Assembly (NCBI RefSeq): GCF_009729015.1
Contig: NZ_CP045482.1
Location: 1-64,000, forward strand
DNA length: 64,000 nt
Source of the DNA: Acidianus ambivalens
GTDB taxonomy: Archaea; Thermoproteota; Thermoprotei_A; Sulfolobales; Sulfolobaceae
Reading direction: 5' to 3'
Part shown: one piece after another, positions 42,074 through 53,201 of the stretch
Numbering within the stretch: the stretch's first letter is position 1
Layout of the letters: every line of letters begins with the position of its first letter
The notes under the pieces: model-generated
What the model was told of the DNA's origin: nothing
What the model saw: only the letters and a program-made list of their open reading frames with translations
Databases searched by the model: none
Program-made: the position numbers and the translations under genes

Positions 42074-42469
42074 ATGGAAGAAGTAGTTAAAGAATACATG
42101 AAAAGTAACGTAATTTCGGTTGAGAAATCTCTTACTTTAAAAGAAGTAACTGAAATCATGACTAAAAATAATGTAGGCTCGGTAATAGTGGTTGATCACG
42201 GAAAACCGATAGGCATAATAACTGAAAAAGATATTGTCAGAGCATTAGGTAGCGGAAAGGATTTGAATACAAAGGCTGAGGAAATAATGACTGCATCCTT
42301 GATTACGATAAGAGAAGATGCTCCCATAACTGGAGCTTTAAGTTTAATGAGAACGAACAATATTAGACATCTTCCGGTGGTTAACGAAGAAGGTAAACTT
42401 ACTGGAATATTATCAATAAGAGACGTAGCGAGAGCCTTAGACGATATGTACGAGAATTATTTAGATTAA
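42074..42469 (+). CDS. Protein with two CBS domains
   Basis: A 131-residue tandem-CBS (Bateman) protein. First CBS: VISVEKSLTLKEVTEIMTKNNVGSVIVVD and PIGIITEKDIVRAL; second: LITIREDAPITGALSLMRTNNIRHLPVVN and LTGILSIRDVARAL. Bateman pairs bind adenosine nucleotides and serve as energy sensors. There is no attached enzyme domain, so the partner is unknown. A TATA-like TTTTATTTATG lies ~25 bases before the ATG. Confidence 0.93.
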   Translation: MEEVVKEYMKSNVISVEKSLTLKEVTEIMTKNNVGSVIVVDHGKPIGIITEKDIVRALGSGKDLNTKAEEIMTASLITIREDAPITGALSLMRTNNIRHLPVVNEEGKLTGILSIRDVARALDDMYENYLD

Positions 42470-42506
42470 GATAAGCCTTATTATTTTTCCTTATTATTTT
42501 TTGATT

Positions 42507-42728
42507 GTGAAAATTAAGATCTGGAAAGAATGGTACGATATTCTGCTAAAACTGTCAAAAGATAAGAGGACTACATTAGAAGAGTTAATTAAGGAGATCA
42601 TGAGCACGAACGATTGCATCAATTTACCTAGAGTAAATACCACGAGGAAGAAGGAGATTAATTTAAACTTAAATTATACAGAAAAGGAAGTCCTAGAAAG
42701 GATAGAAAAATTCCTCTTCTGTGATTAA
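42507..42728 (+). CDS. Hypothetical small protein, ~73 residues
   Basis: No family recognised for certain. It begins with strands and helices reminiscent of a short ribbon-helix-helix protein (VKIKIWKEWYDILLKLSKDKRTTLEELIKEIM), then a linker and a C-terminal helix (YTEKEVLERIEKFLF). I start at GTG 42507; the TTG at 42501 is possible. It overlaps the 5' region of the flippase gene slightly, so it is in the same transcript; a regulatory role for the glycan genes can be imagined but is not shown. Confidence 0.6.
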   Translation: MKIKIWKEWYDILLKLSKDKRTTLEELIKEIMSTNDCINLPRVNTTRKKEINLNLNYTEKEVLERIEKFLFCD

Positions 42729-42729
42729 T

Positions 42730-44226
42730 ATGTTAAAAACTAAAAAATCGCCTGGATTCGTTAGAATAGGATTATTTAACCTTTTAGTAAAGACTGCTGT
42801 AGCTCCAATATCTTTTCTCTTTTCCTTTTTGGTAGTTAGGTATTTATCTTCTATATCTATAGAAACTTTTGGAGTTTGGCAGTATATTTACGTGCTAATA
42901 ACCGGGTATTTTACCATTCCTGCAGATCTTTTTTCCTCAATAACCTCAAGGTACTCTGCTGAAGGCAAAAACGTAGGCGGAATAATAATTATTAATGCAT
43001 TAGCCGGCTCTATTTCTTCCTTTGCTTACTTCCTTTTGATCCCAACATTCATTCACTCTGCTGGATATAATCAACCTATTTATTTTTACACTGCAATTAT
43101 GCTTATTGTACTTATTTACTTGAATAGAATCTCCGGTTCTGTTGCAATAGGCAGATCTCCTAGGTTAACCGCAATAAGTGCTTCAGGGTTTCAAATAGTT
43201 AGACTACTTTCCGCAATAATTATGATGTTTTACCTAAATCTATCAATAAATGCAGTAATATTTGCATATTCCTTAGGATATTTGGTTCAGATAATTTTCA
43301 ATTTAACTTTCGTCAACGCTAGATTAGGAATAGACTTTAAAGTAGCTTTGTCTGCAGTTAGGAAATCAATTGTATTTATAATGAACTACGTGCAGTTAAT
43401 GATAGAGGCAACTCTAGTTTGGGTTGTTGTTTTTATAGTTCACTCCGCTATCCCTGTATCATACTTTGAGTCTGCTTTAATAATTTCAAATTTGGTAGGT
43501 TGGTCTCAAGCGGCTACTGATGGGTTAATACTTAAACTTCAAGAAAGTAGGGATCCTAAATTAATAGAAATCGCAATAAAGTTCTTCTTTACTACTGGTG
43601 GGGTATTTCTCTTAATAATCTTTGTTGATGGAGAAAGATTGCTTTACGTTCTTAGGCCAGATTATGTTTCTTCAATATATGCCTTAATTGTACTATCTTT
43701 CTCAACTTTCATAAGATCTGCATATAGCATCTTTTATAGAGCAATATACATGGCTGACGAATCGTTGGCTGTAGAATCTAAAGGAGAATTTAGAGGATAC
43801 ACCGCTAAGCTAACCACAAGAAATGTGATAATCTCAAGTATAGGTGTTTCATCTTCTCTTCTTCTAATTTATTTGTTTAAAAATGGGAATATATATAAAA
43901 TTTCTCCTATTCTGGCCGTTTTTATTTCGCTAGCACTACTTGTAAACTCCTTGGGCATGTTCTTTTCTTCGTATTTTATGTCAAAGAAAATTTACCGCTT
44001 TAATTTTCCAATAAGAGAAGTCGTAATTTCATTAATTCTTTCAGCAGTTTCTTCTTTACCTTTTATAGGAATAAGTAAAGTCAGAGCAATAGAACAAATG
44101 GTCATAATGCTAGAATTGACTCCTTTAGCTTTATTCCTTTATGTATCCTTAAGTTATATCTTTAATCCATACGCTAGAACTTTAATACATTCTATATTAA
44201 GAGAAGTAAAAAACTTTAAGCTATAA
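42730..44226 (+). CDS. Oligosaccharide flippase-like membrane protein (MOP superfamily)
   Basis: A protein of 498 residues with about 12-14 spans in the Wzx/MATE-like arrangement: a paired N-terminal half starting GLFNLLVKTAVAPISFLFSFLVVRYLS and a second half after about residue 210. Such proteins move lipid-linked sugars across the membrane for N-glycosylation or polysaccharide assembly. I use ATG 42730 with GTGAT as ribosome binding site; the GTG at 42721 also reads in frame. It opens the block with aldolase, nucleotidyltransferase and agl3, which supports a glycan role. Confidence 0.78.
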   Translation: MLKTKKSPGFVRIGLFNLLVKTAVAPISFLFSFLVVRYLSSISIETFGVWQYIYVLITGYFTIPADLFSSITSRYSAEGKNVGGIIIINALAGSISSFAYFLLIPTFIHSAGYNQPIYFYTAIMLIVLIYLNRISGSVAIGRSPRLTAISASGFQIVRLLSAIIMMFYLNLSINAVIFAYSLGYLVQIIFNLTFVNARLGIDFKVALSAVRKSIVFIMNYVQLMIEATLVWVVVFIVHSAIPVSYFESALIISNLVGWSQAATDGLILKLQESRDPKLIEIAIKFFFTTGGVFLLIIFVDGERLLYVLRPDYVSSIYALIVLSFSTFIRSAYSIFYRAIYMADESLAVESKGEFRGYTAKLTTRNVIISSIGVSSSLLLIYLFKNGNIYKISPILAVFISLALLVNSLGMFFSSYFMSKKIYRFNFPIREVVISLILSAVSSLPFIGISKVRAIEQMVIMLELTPLALFLYVSLSYIFNPYARTLIHSILREVKNFKL

Positions 44227-44242
44227 AATACTCTTAAGAATA

Positions 44243-45055
44243 ATGTCTGGTTTAACAATTAGAATGAAAAGGCTTTTTGAAAAAGGAAAGGCTTTCGTTG
44301 TAGCTTTAGATCATGGGCTCGTAATGGGACCGTTAAAAGGTATTGAAAATCCGATAGAAGTTGTAAGTAAACTATCAAATATTCCCGACGCTTTACAAAT
44401 GACTCCAGCCATGCTTAAGCTTGTTGAGGAGAATTTTTACAGCAGAAATTCCCCTATGCTAATAGCTAGGTTAGATACTGCAAATGTTTGGAGAAGAGAA
44501 AAGAAATACTCTCAAGGATATTATTCAATGGTTTACCAGATTAAAGAAGCTGTAGAAGCCGGGGCAGACGCTGTAGTTACTTATCTGGTAGTAGGTTATG
44601 GAGATGATAGAGTGGAAGGTTACAATGTAGAAGCCTTAGCTAAGGCAAGAGCAGAGGCTCACGATTACGGTATTCCATTTATCATAGAACCATTATATGT
44701 ATCTCCTGACAATCCAGACTCAGTAAAGGACGCTAATTTCGTTAAATATGTAACCAGGTTAGCCTCAGAGATTGGTGCAGATATTTTGAAAGTCGATTAT
44801 ACTGGAAATAAGGAAGAGTTCAAAGAAGTAGTAAACGTAGCGTTCGCTCCAATATTAATAAGAGGCGGGCCAAAAACTAGGGACGATAAAGAGTTTTTAT
44901 CAATGCTTAAGGACGCAGTTGATGCGGGAGCAAGTGGAGTAACTGTTGGTAGAAACTTATGGCAGTCAAAGAACCCTACGGCAATGGCAAAGGCTATAGC
45001 TGATGTAATAAGGGGTAAAAGCGTTGATGAAGCTTCAAAACTTCTGGTAGGTTAA
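44243..45055 (+). CDS. DeoC/FbaB/LacD-family class I aldolase
   Basis: A 270-residue TIM-barrel aldolase. ALDHGLVMGP holds the conserved Asp, GADILKVDYTG the Schiff-base Lys, and RGGPKTRDD plus GVTVGRNLWQ bind phosphate. It matches archaeal FbaB (fructose-1,6-bisphosphate aldolase) and its relatives, including 2-amino-3,7-dideoxy-heptulosonate synthase. Sulfolobales normally use the bifunctional FBP aldolase/phosphatase for gluconeogenesis, so a specialised substrate is likely. It is located between the flippase and a nucleotidyltransferase, close to agl3, suggesting a role with sulfosugars or other glycan sugars. Confidence 0.85.
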   Translation: MSGLTIRMKRLFEKGKAFVVALDHGLVMGPLKGIENPIEVVSKLSNIPDALQMTPAMLKLVEENFYSRNSPMLIARLDTANVWRREKKYSQGYYSMVYQIKEAVEAGADAVVTYLVVGYGDDRVEGYNVEALAKARAEAHDYGIPFIIEPLYVSPDNPDSVKDANFVKYVTRLASEIGADILKVDYTGNKEEFKEVVNVAFAPILIRGGPKTRDDKEFLSMLKDAVDAGASGVTVGRNLWQSKNPTAMAKAIADVIRGKSVDEASKLLVG

Positions 45056-45057
45056 AA

Positions 45058-45813
<756 letters not shown>

Positions 45814-45818
45814 AAGTT

Positions 45819-46976
45819 TCATTTTCTCCATTTTGTTTTAGGCATAATTACGTCCTTAAATTTCTCAAGCCTTTCCCTATAAGGTAGCAGATCTTCTATC
45901 ATATTCTTTACCTCTTCTCTCATGAACCTCTTTGGAGTGAAACCCAAGGACTCCAAAATTTTCCTTTCAGGATTATAATAATGCTCTTCAGCTTCAACTC
46001 TTGGATTCTCAACGTGCTTTATTTCTACATGCAAGCCTAATTCTTCTCCTGCTTCTTTAACCATTTGCGCTATTTCATTTACACTGTGAATTTCCATAAA
46101 TTGGTTAACAACTCTGTACTCACCTTGTTTCGGTGGGTGTTCTATTAATGTTCTTAGAGCCTCGACACTATCTTCTAGTGAAATGAATCCTCTAGTTTGT
46201 CCTCCCTTACCGTAAGGTGTTAATGGAAGTCCTAAAACTGCTTCAACGCAGAACCTATTTACTACTGTGCCCCAGACTTCGTCAAAATCGAATCTGGTCC
46301 TTAAAGACTCGTTTACTATTTCTGAAATTCTACTACCGTAAACTGGGCCTTGCATGATGTCAGTTATAGTTAATCCAAAAAGTTGGTTAAAGTAAGCTAA
46401 AAGGTAACTGTCAAATATTTTGGAAAAATGATAAACAGAGCCGCCCCATCTTGGTGTGAATATTTTATCTTTCTTACCATTAATAGTGGCCTCTATAAAA
46501 GCAGACTCTGGAATATCAAAATTTGGAGTGCCATATTCGCCCATAGTTCCCATTTTTAAAATGTGTATCGAAGGATCAATTTCTTTTACTAGATAAATTA
46601 AATTAAGAGTTCCGTCAAGATTATTATTTATTGTGTAAACTGCATGATCCAAGTCTTTCATGGAATAGGGAGCAGATCTTTGTTCTGCGAAGTCAACTAT
46701 AACATCTGGTTTCGATTCCTTTATTACTTCCCTTAATTTTTCCTTGTCAGTTATATCTCCTTTATAGAATTTTATGTCAGCGTCAAGGTATTTTTTTACC
46801 GCGTTTACTCTCTCCTCTGGAGCCGGTAAAGGAAAAGCAGAATCTGAACCTATTTCTTCTACTGCTTTCCTAGTTGATAGATTATCCATGCCGTAAACTT
46901 CGTGATTTTTTGAAACCAACCTTAGAGCCAATGCCCAACCTATGTAACCATCTATTCCAAGGATTAGAACTCTCAT
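45819..46976 (-). CDS. agl3: UDP-sulfoquinovose synthase Agl3 (SQD1 family)
   Basis: An extended SDR enzyme of 385 residues that makes UDP-sulfoquinovose from UDP-glucose and sulfite; in Sulfolobus the sugar is part of the N-glycan of the S-layer. NAD loop MRVLILGIDGYIGWAL, PDVIVDFAEQRSAPYSM, MGTMGEYGTPN and the catalytic YHFSK are visible, followed by TDIMQGPVYGSR and QTRGFISLEDSVEAL, as in SQD1. Start at ATG 46976 by homology (an ATG seven codons upstream exists). It converges on the nucleotidyltransferase gene with 5 bases between stops. Confidence 0.95.
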   Translation of the reverse strand: MRVLILGIDGYIGWALALRLVSKNHEVYGMDNLSTRKAVEEIGSDSAFPLPAPEERVNAVKKYLDADIKFYKGDITDKEKLREVIKESKPDVIVDFAEQRSAPYSMKDLDHAVYTINNNLDGTLNLIYLVKEIDPSIHILKMGTMGEYGTPNFDIPESAFIEATINGKKDKIFTPRWGGSVYHFSKIFDSYLLAYFNQLFGLTITDIMQGPVYGSRISEIVNESLRTRFDFDEVWGTVVNRFCVEAVLGLPLTPYGKGGQTRGFISLEDSVEALRTLIEHPPKQGEYRVVNQFMEIHSVNEIAQMVKEAGEELGLHVEIKHVENPRVEAEEHYYNPERKILESLGFTPKRFMREEVKNMIEDLLPYRERLEKFKDVIMPKTKWRK

Positions 46977-47057
46977 CAATACTTCATAAGTTAACATAAT
47001 AAAAACGTTTATGGTATGATTAGGAAAACTTTTTTCTTATAAATTAAAATATATACT

Positions 47058-47966
47058 ATGATTCTTGTAGGTGTAGATGCAGGAGGAACTTCAACTATTT
47101 CAATAGCATATACATGCGAAGGAAAATTCATTGGAATTGGGGAATCTGGTCCAGGAAATTTCCACAATGTTGGATTAGAGAATGCAGTGAACAATATAAG
47201 GGATGCTATTTACAAGTCAACGAAAGGATTGAAGCCAGACGTAGCCTGCATAGGCTTAGCAGGCCTGGATTCAAAATATGATTATGAAGTCCTTTCTTCA
47301 GCTCTTAAGGATTTGGCTAAGGATACTATTATAGAACACGATTCTTTCATTTCTCTTTATGCAGAGACTAGAGGTAAGCCTGGGATTATAATAATTTCTG
47401 GAACCGGAAGCGTAGTGATGGGATATGATGGTAAACAAAGAATTAGAGTTGGTGGTGCAGGCTGGTTATTATCGGATGAAGGTTCTGCTTATTGGGTAGG
47501 AAGAAAAGCATTAAGACTCTTAGTAAAAATGCTTGATGGAAGAGAAGAAAAAACGCTGTTGGCCGATTTAATATTACAAAGGCTTTCAGCTAGCGGTCTA
47601 GATGATTTAATAAAATGGACTTATCATGAAGGACACAAGATTGAGGAAATAGCATCTTTAGCTCAAGTAGTCGATATAGCAGCAAATAAAGGAGATAAAA
47701 AAGCCCAAGAGCTTTTTTATCTAGCGGCTAAGGAGATAGCAAATAACGTAGTTTATATTTCTAAAAAGTTAGGAATAAGAACAGCTTACATGAGTGGAGG
47801 AATGTTTTCATCTAAGTTGTTTAAATCTTATGTTATAGAACAGCTGAAGAAAGAAGGCATAGTAGCTTTTGACAAAAAGAAAAGCCCAGAATTTGGTGCT
47901 TTATTGATAGCCTTTGATAAAGCTGGTTGCGTTAATGAACCGGAAGAGCCACGCCTTCACTCCTAG
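47058..47966 (+). CDS. Hexosamine kinase / BadF-type ATPase family kinase
   Basis: A 302-residue ASKHA kinase like the S. tokodaii multispecific hexosamine kinase. VGVDAGGTSTISIAYT (phosphate 1), CIGLAGLDSKYD, IEHDSFISLYAETRGKPGIIIISGTGSVV (catalytic Asp and phosphate 2), WLLSDEGSAYWVGRKAL and MSGGMFSS (adenosine) are present. It phosphorylates GlcNAc, glucosamine or glucose in salvage and glycan synthesis. TATA-like TTATAAATTA ~20 bases before the ATG. It overlaps the opposing gamma-glutamyltransferase gene by 35 bases. Confidence 0.88.
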   Translation: MILVGVDAGGTSTISIAYTCEGKFIGIGESGPGNFHNVGLENAVNNIRDAIYKSTKGLKPDVACIGLAGLDSKYDYEVLSSALKDLAKDTIIEHDSFISLYAETRGKPGIIIISGTGSVVMGYDGKQRIRVGGAGWLLSDEGSAYWVGRKALRLLVKMLDGREEKTLLADLILQRLSASGLDDLIKWTYHEGHKIEEIASLAQVVDIAANKGDKKAQELFYLAAKEIANNVVYISKKLGIRTAYMSGGMFSSKLFKSYVIEQLKKEGIVAFDKKKSPEFGALLIAFDKAGCVNEPEEPRLHS

Positions 47967-49362
47967 GATCTGCAACAGCTATAAATTCGTCTCCTTTCCT
48001 TTTCATTGCTTGAACAATTCCAACTTCGCTCGATAGATACTCCGTTTGTGTTGCTGGAATTCCTAATCTCTTCTCTGCAATGACCTTACCATTAACGTAC
48101 ATGAACCTAGGGGCATTCACTGCCTCATCAATTTCCATTGAGTAGTCTGCATAATATTCAAATACTTCAGAATGAATTTGTGGCCTTAAATCTCCGCCTG
48201 CACAACCTATTATTAAGTCCTCATTGTCTTTGCTTGCAAGCAGGATAGAGAGAGTATGAAGTGGCCTTTTTCTGCCTTCGGGTTTGTTTACCCCATCTTT
48301 AAATCCATATCCTCTATTATTAAACACGATGTCGTCGACTATTATTCCAGACCCAAATGGGTAAAACAAGCTTTGTATAAATCCTACCTCATTTTCTCCA
48401 TCTGATACAACGAAGAATGTAGTGTCTCCATCATATAAGTTAACCGGAATGCCTTCAGTAGTCATTTTCTGAATTAAATATCCTTCATCTAACAAATAGG
48501 AAGGAGGTTGATAAAACCTAGGATCCGCTATATACCTATCTCTGTCGTCGTACGCTAAAATTGAAATTTTTACATGATTATTTACTCTCTTAATATCATT
48601 ATAGGGTAATTTATTTATTCTAGACAACTCTACCATCTTTAGGATTTGTAGCGTCGTTAATCCTTGAGTATTCGGTGGGAATTCGTAAACGTCGTAGTCC
48701 TTGTACCTAATCTTTAGTAAGGAAACCTCTTCACCATGAAATTGAGAAAAATCATCACTCTCCACTGGTACACCTTGACTTTTTAGTCCTTCTACTATTT
48801 CTTGGGAAATTTTTCCTTCATAAAATTCCCTTGGATCTCTTGAAATCTCCTTAAGAATTTTACCTAGTCTAGGCAATTTTATGAAATCTCCGAATCTCTT
48901 ATTCCCAAATAGCTTTTCAAATTGAGGATTAAATTTTGGAGAAGTTATTATAGCATGATGTAAAGCTCTTCCTACATAAAATCCGTTTGTTGCTAGAGAG
49001 ATTGCAGGCTTTAAGAGTTCATAAAGATCCATTGTAGTATAATTTTCTTGCAAGTAATTCCATAGATCTACTAGCCCTGGAACCACAACTGAATTGGGGT
49101 CTCTTTCATTAATCTTTTCGGCCTTTAAATTCTTAGGAGACCAACCTGAAGAGTTGTAAGCTTTTATACCTTCAGAGGATTTTATTAAAATAAATCCATC
49201 TCCTCCTAACCCACTAGTGTGAGGCAAAACTACTGATAATACTGCACTTATTGCTATAGAAGCATCAAACGCGTTCCCTCCGCTCTCCAAGATCTTTGCC
49301 CCAAAATAGCTTGCAATATAATTTTGTGTAGCCACAACCTTTTTACCTACTGCAGATATCAT
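47932..49362 (-). CDS. Gamma-glutamyltransferase family protein (Ntn hydrolase)
   Basis: A 476-residue member of the GGT family, made as a proenzyme that cleaves itself before a threonine. VVATQNYIASYFGAKILESGGNAFDASIAIS and GLGGDGFILI match the large subunit; GDTTFFVVSDGENEVGFIQS, with candidate nucleophile Thr314, starts the small subunit. FGSGIIVDDIVFNN and GGDLRPQIHSEVF follow. It is shorter than bacterial GGT (~550) and has no signal peptide, in line with cytosolic archaeal forms that may hydrolyse gamma-glutamyl or cephalosporin-like amides. The substrate is unknown. Confidence 0.88.
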   Translation of the reverse strand: MISAVGKKVVATQNYIASYFGAKILESGGNAFDASIAISAVLSVVLPHTSGLGGDGFILIKSSEGIKAYNSSGWSPKNLKAEKINERDPNSVVVPGLVDLWNYLQENYTTMDLYELLKPAISLATNGFYVGRALHHAIITSPKFNPQFEKLFGNKRFGDFIKLPRLGKILKEISRDPREFYEGKISQEIVEGLKSQGVPVESDDFSQFHGEEVSLLKIRYKDYDVYEFPPNTQGLTTLQILKMVELSRINKLPYNDIKRVNNHVKISILAYDDRDRYIADPRFYQPPSYLLDEGYLIQKMTTEGIPVNLYDGDTTFFVVSDGENEVGFIQSLFYPFGSGIIVDDIVFNNRGYGFKDGVNKPEGRKRPLHTLSILLASKDNEDLIIGCAGGDLRPQIHSEVFEYYADYSMEIDEAVNAPRFMYVNGKVIAEKRLGIPATQTEYLSSEVGIVQAMKRKGDEFIAVADPRSEGVALPVH

Positions 49363-49401
49363 GTATGTTTTTAATTCACTAGAGGTAATTAAGTATAAGC
49401 C

Positions 49402-49761
49402 TTGAACATTCCAGAAGAAACAAAAAAGGAGCTTAAGGAAGGAGTTTGCGTAACATGTTGTGAGGAGTATGTAATATGTATGACAACAGATTTGCCCAGG
49501 AATTTTAATGCTCCAGTTGATATAGAAGTTGATAGGGATAAGGGGAGCGTCCTTTTAAGGAATATAATAAAGGATGATCCTCAAAATCCTCTATATATAG
49601 AATATTACATTGATAGACAATTCGTAGAGAACATATCGAGATCAGGAAAGATTGACATATTTTTCGTAAACGAGAGATTCGATGAACTTGGTAAATTTGA
49701 AGTAAAGTTAATGAAAGAAGACTTAGCAATAATAAGGAGGGAAATAGGCCTTGGAAATTAA
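49402..49761 (+). CDS. Hypothetical protein with N-terminal cysteine cluster, 119 residues
   Basis: No family recognised. TTG start at 49402; there is no other upstream start. Residues 15-26 hold four cysteines (GVCVTCCEEYVIC), after which an alpha/beta segment follows (APVDIEVDRDKGSVLL, LYIEYYIDRQFVENI, KIDIFFVNERFDEL). The cysteines may bind a metal. It overlaps the MazG-like gene by 11 bases, and that gene adjoins tmcA, so the three form one unit. Confidence 0.65.
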   Translation: MNIPEETKKELKEGVCVTCCEEYVICMTTDLPRNFNAPVDIEVDRDKGSVLLRNIIKDDPQNPLYIEYYIDRQFVENISRSGKIDIFFVNERFDELGKFEVKLMKEDLAIIRREIGLGN

Positions 49762-49996
49762 GAAAGCTCAAGAAAAATTAAAGGAAATGTATTTACAAAA
49801 GGATAAAGATAGAGGGCTTTTCGCTACTTTTACGTGGTTTACTGAAGAAGTTGGAGAGCTAGCAGAGGCTCTCCTATCTGGTGAAAGGAATAAAATTGAG
49901 GAAGAACTCGCAGATGTCATAGCTTGGGCAATATCGATAGCCAACTTAGAGAATATCGATGTAGAAGAAGCTTTAAGGAAAAAGTACAACTTATAA
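49751..49996 (+). CDS. MazG-like nucleotide pyrophosphohydrolase
   Basis: An 81-residue all-alpha NTP-PPase of the MazG family. FTEEVGELAEALLSGERNKIEEELADVIAWAISIAN carries the ExxE and ExxD magnesium motif. Short MazG proteins cleave non-canonical or excess (d)NTPs to the monophosphate. TTG start 49751, overlapping the upstream gene by 11 bases; tmcA starts 4 bases after the stop. Confidence 0.88.
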   Translation: MEIKKAQEKLKEMYLQKDKDRGLFATFTWFTEEVGELAEALLSGERNKIEEELADVIAWAISIANLENIDVEEALRKKYNL

Positions 49997-49999
49997 GCT

Positions 50000-52309
50000 A
50001 TGCAAAGGAACGAGTTTTACGAAGAGCTAAAGAAAGCTTTGTGGGACGGAAAGGAGAAGTATTATAGGAACCTAGTTTACATAGAAAAGAAGGATTACCT
50101 TGATGACTTGTTAGCGTCAATTAAGACCTACTTGGAAGTAAATCAAAGCCCTAGCGTAATTTACGCTTTCCACCCTTGGGTTTCTAAAGCCAAGGAGAGA
50201 AGGAATATAATTAAAGAGTTATTTAAAGAAGGTAAATTTGAAGACGTGGATTATGCATCTACAGACGAATATCTTGGTAATACATACGACCTAGTTATTT
50301 TAGATCTTGTAGATAATTTTCAACCAAATTACATAGGAAGATTAGTTGATTTAGCGAGAGGAGGAGGCCTAGTAATTCTATATACAGATAATCTAACTGA
50401 AAATAAAATGTTTAGAAATTCTATAGTAAGATATGGTAAAATTCTAGATATTTATGAGAGACGATTTAGAAAAAAATTAGAAGAGCATGAGGGAATTTTC
50501 ATAGCTAATGAAGAAGGTTATAAAGCTAGACCCTTTGTCGGTAATACAAAAAAGGAAGAAGTAAAAATACCTCAAAAGACTTTGATGCCGAGAGAGCTTC
50601 ACGAGCTTGCAATAAGTCAAGACCAGATAAAAGTCTTAGAAGAATTCTACTTCCTATTAAGAGGAGGAAAAAGAGTAATTTCTCTAACAGCAGCTAGAGG
50701 AAGAGGTAAAAGTGCTGTAACCGGTTTAGGTTTAGCTGGAATAATAAAGATAAACTTGGACGAAGGCTACGATACTGAAGTAACAGTAACTGCTCCTTCA
50801 TTGTACTCTGCATCACAAATTATGGAATTCGCTAAGAAAGGTTTGGATGTATTAAAGATAAAAAATAAGGAAAAAAATTCAGATACTGGATTTATAAGAG
50901 AAATAAGTGGAGACGATTTTGAAATACATTATAAGCCTCCGGATGCCGTATCTGAGGTTGAAACTGGTAAAGGAATATTAGTTATAGACGAGGCTGCCGC
51001 ATTAGGTGTTAATTTTATTGACTTAGCCTTAAGGAAATGGAAGAAGGTTGTTCTAGTTACAACGATTCACGGTTATGAAGGTTCAGGGAAGGCTTTCATT
51101 AGGTATTTAAGAAAAATAATCTCGGAAAGAAAGGCTCCTGTTAGATTACTTACAATGCAAAAACCTTTAAGATATGCTGAAGGTGATCCAATAGAAAAAT
51201 GGTTATATGATGCATTAGTTTTAAATCCTGAGCCTCAAAGACTGCCAGAGGATATTTCTATAGCATTTTATGAAACTCAGGATAAAGAAGAATTGCTAAT
51301 GAATGATAATAAACTCTTTCAAGTTTATGGAATATTAGTTTCTGCTCACTATAGAAATAATCCAGACGATTTAATGATTATGTCAGATGGAATTCATCAT
51401 TCAATAAAAACAATTTACTCTGGAGATTCTTATTTAGCTGTTGTTCAGACGTCAGAAGAAGGAGACTTGCCAGATAATTTGATAGATTTAGCATTAAGAG
51501 GTGGAACATTTGACGGTGATTTAATTCCAGATAGATTATTAAAGCATGTAAGATTAAGGGATTTTGGAAAATTAAAGGGATGGAGAATAATAAGGATTGC
51601 GGTAGTCCCAGAACTTCAAGATAAGGGATTAGGTAGTAAAATTCTTCAAATGGTAACAGAAGATGCAAGAGAAAAAGGTTTAGATTGGATAGGTTCAAGC
51701 TTCATGGGAGATTATAGGGTATTAAAGTTCTGGGTAAAGAATGGCTTTATTCCAGTACACGTATCTCCTGTAAGAAATGAGAAATACGGTGATTTTCCAG
51801 TAGTTGTAATTAAGCCTTTAAGCGAGATTGCTAAGAGAATTGTAGATATTTCTGCTTTTATATTTAAAGAAAAGTTACTTAACACAATTCACGATATTTA
51901 CTTCAACATGTCTCCGCAAGTTGCACAGCTATTGTTAAGAGGAAATAAAGCTTACAAGGACATAAATTTGAGTAGGTTACACTTAGCGAAAATTGTTGCA
52001 TTCCTACAGGGCACAAGTCCTTATGAAGCCTCTGCGGATGGAATCCATTTATTAACATTAAAGTATTTTTGGGATTCTAAAAGGGATTGGTCGCTTTACG
52101 ATGAAGAAGAGTGGATATTAATAGGCAAGGTACTTCAAGGAAAACCGTGGGGATATTTATCTACTCTTCTTGGTATAAACAGAACTCAAATGAACGAATT
52201 CCTTTATACTGCTGTTGCAACAATGTTAAAAAAATATTATAATATGGACGCTGAAGGTAATATTGGCTATAGTCTTTCAGATTTAGGTGATGAGTTCACA
52301 ACACGATGA
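50000..52309 (+). CDS. tmcA: tRNA(Met) cytidine acetyltransferase TmcA
   Basis: A 769-residue ATP-dependent RNA acetyltransferase (TmcA/Kre33/NAT10 family) that forms N4-acetylcytidine, abundant in thermophile RNAs. In order: N-terminal DUF1726-like domain (1-~190); RecD-like helicase domain with the P-loop LTAARGRGKSA (~230-240) and LVIDEAAALG (Walker B); GNAT domain (~530-600) with RIAVVPELQDKGLGSKIL and FVKNGF-like WVKNGFIPVH; and a C-terminal tRNA-binding domain with SRLHLAKIVAFLQG. Complete by length. It ends the three-gene run with MazG and the cysteine-containing protein. Confidence 0.95.
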   Translation: MQRNEFYEELKKALWDGKEKYYRNLVYIEKKDYLDDLLASIKTYLEVNQSPSVIYAFHPWVSKAKERRNIIKELFKEGKFEDVDYASTDEYLGNTYDLVILDLVDNFQPNYIGRLVDLARGGGLVILYTDNLTENKMFRNSIVRYGKILDIYERRFRKKLEEHEGIFIANEEGYKARPFVGNTKKEEVKIPQKTLMPRELHELAISQDQIKVLEEFYFLLRGGKRVISLTAARGRGKSAVTGLGLAGIIKINLDEGYDTEVTVTAPSLYSASQIMEFAKKGLDVLKIKNKEKNSDTGFIREISGDDFEIHYKPPDAVSEVETGKGILVIDEAAALGVNFIDLALRKWKKVVLVTTIHGYEGSGKAFIRYLRKIISERKAPVRLLTMQKPLRYAEGDPIEKWLYDALVLNPEPQRLPEDISIAFYETQDKEELLMNDNKLFQVYGILVSAHYRNNPDDLMIMSDGIHHSIKTIYSGDSYLAVVQTSEEGDLPDNLIDLALRGGTFDGDLIPDRLLKHVRLRDFGKLKGWRIIRIAVVPELQDKGLGSKILQMVTEDAREKGLDWIGSSFMGDYRVLKFWVKNGFIPVHVSPVRNEKYGDFPVVVIKPLSEIAKRIVDISAFIFKEKLLNTIHDIYFNMSPQVAQLLLRGNKAYKDINLSRLHLAKIVAFLQGTSPYEASADGIHLLTLKYFWDSKRDWSLYDEEEWILIGKVLQGKPWGYLSTLLGINRTQMNEFLYTAVATMLKKYYNMDAEGNIGYSLSDLGDEFTTR

Positions 52310-52336
52310 TTGATGAGATAATGCACCTCGACTGAT

Positions 52337-53095
<759 letters not shown>

Positions 53096-53201
53096 AATAT
53101 CCTTTTTTGTTGCGGGATAATAAAACGTTTGTTAAGACTTTTAAACATTTTCCTAAAAAAGGCAAGTTAAATTCTTTATTTCAGGAAGTATATTATCTAC
53201 C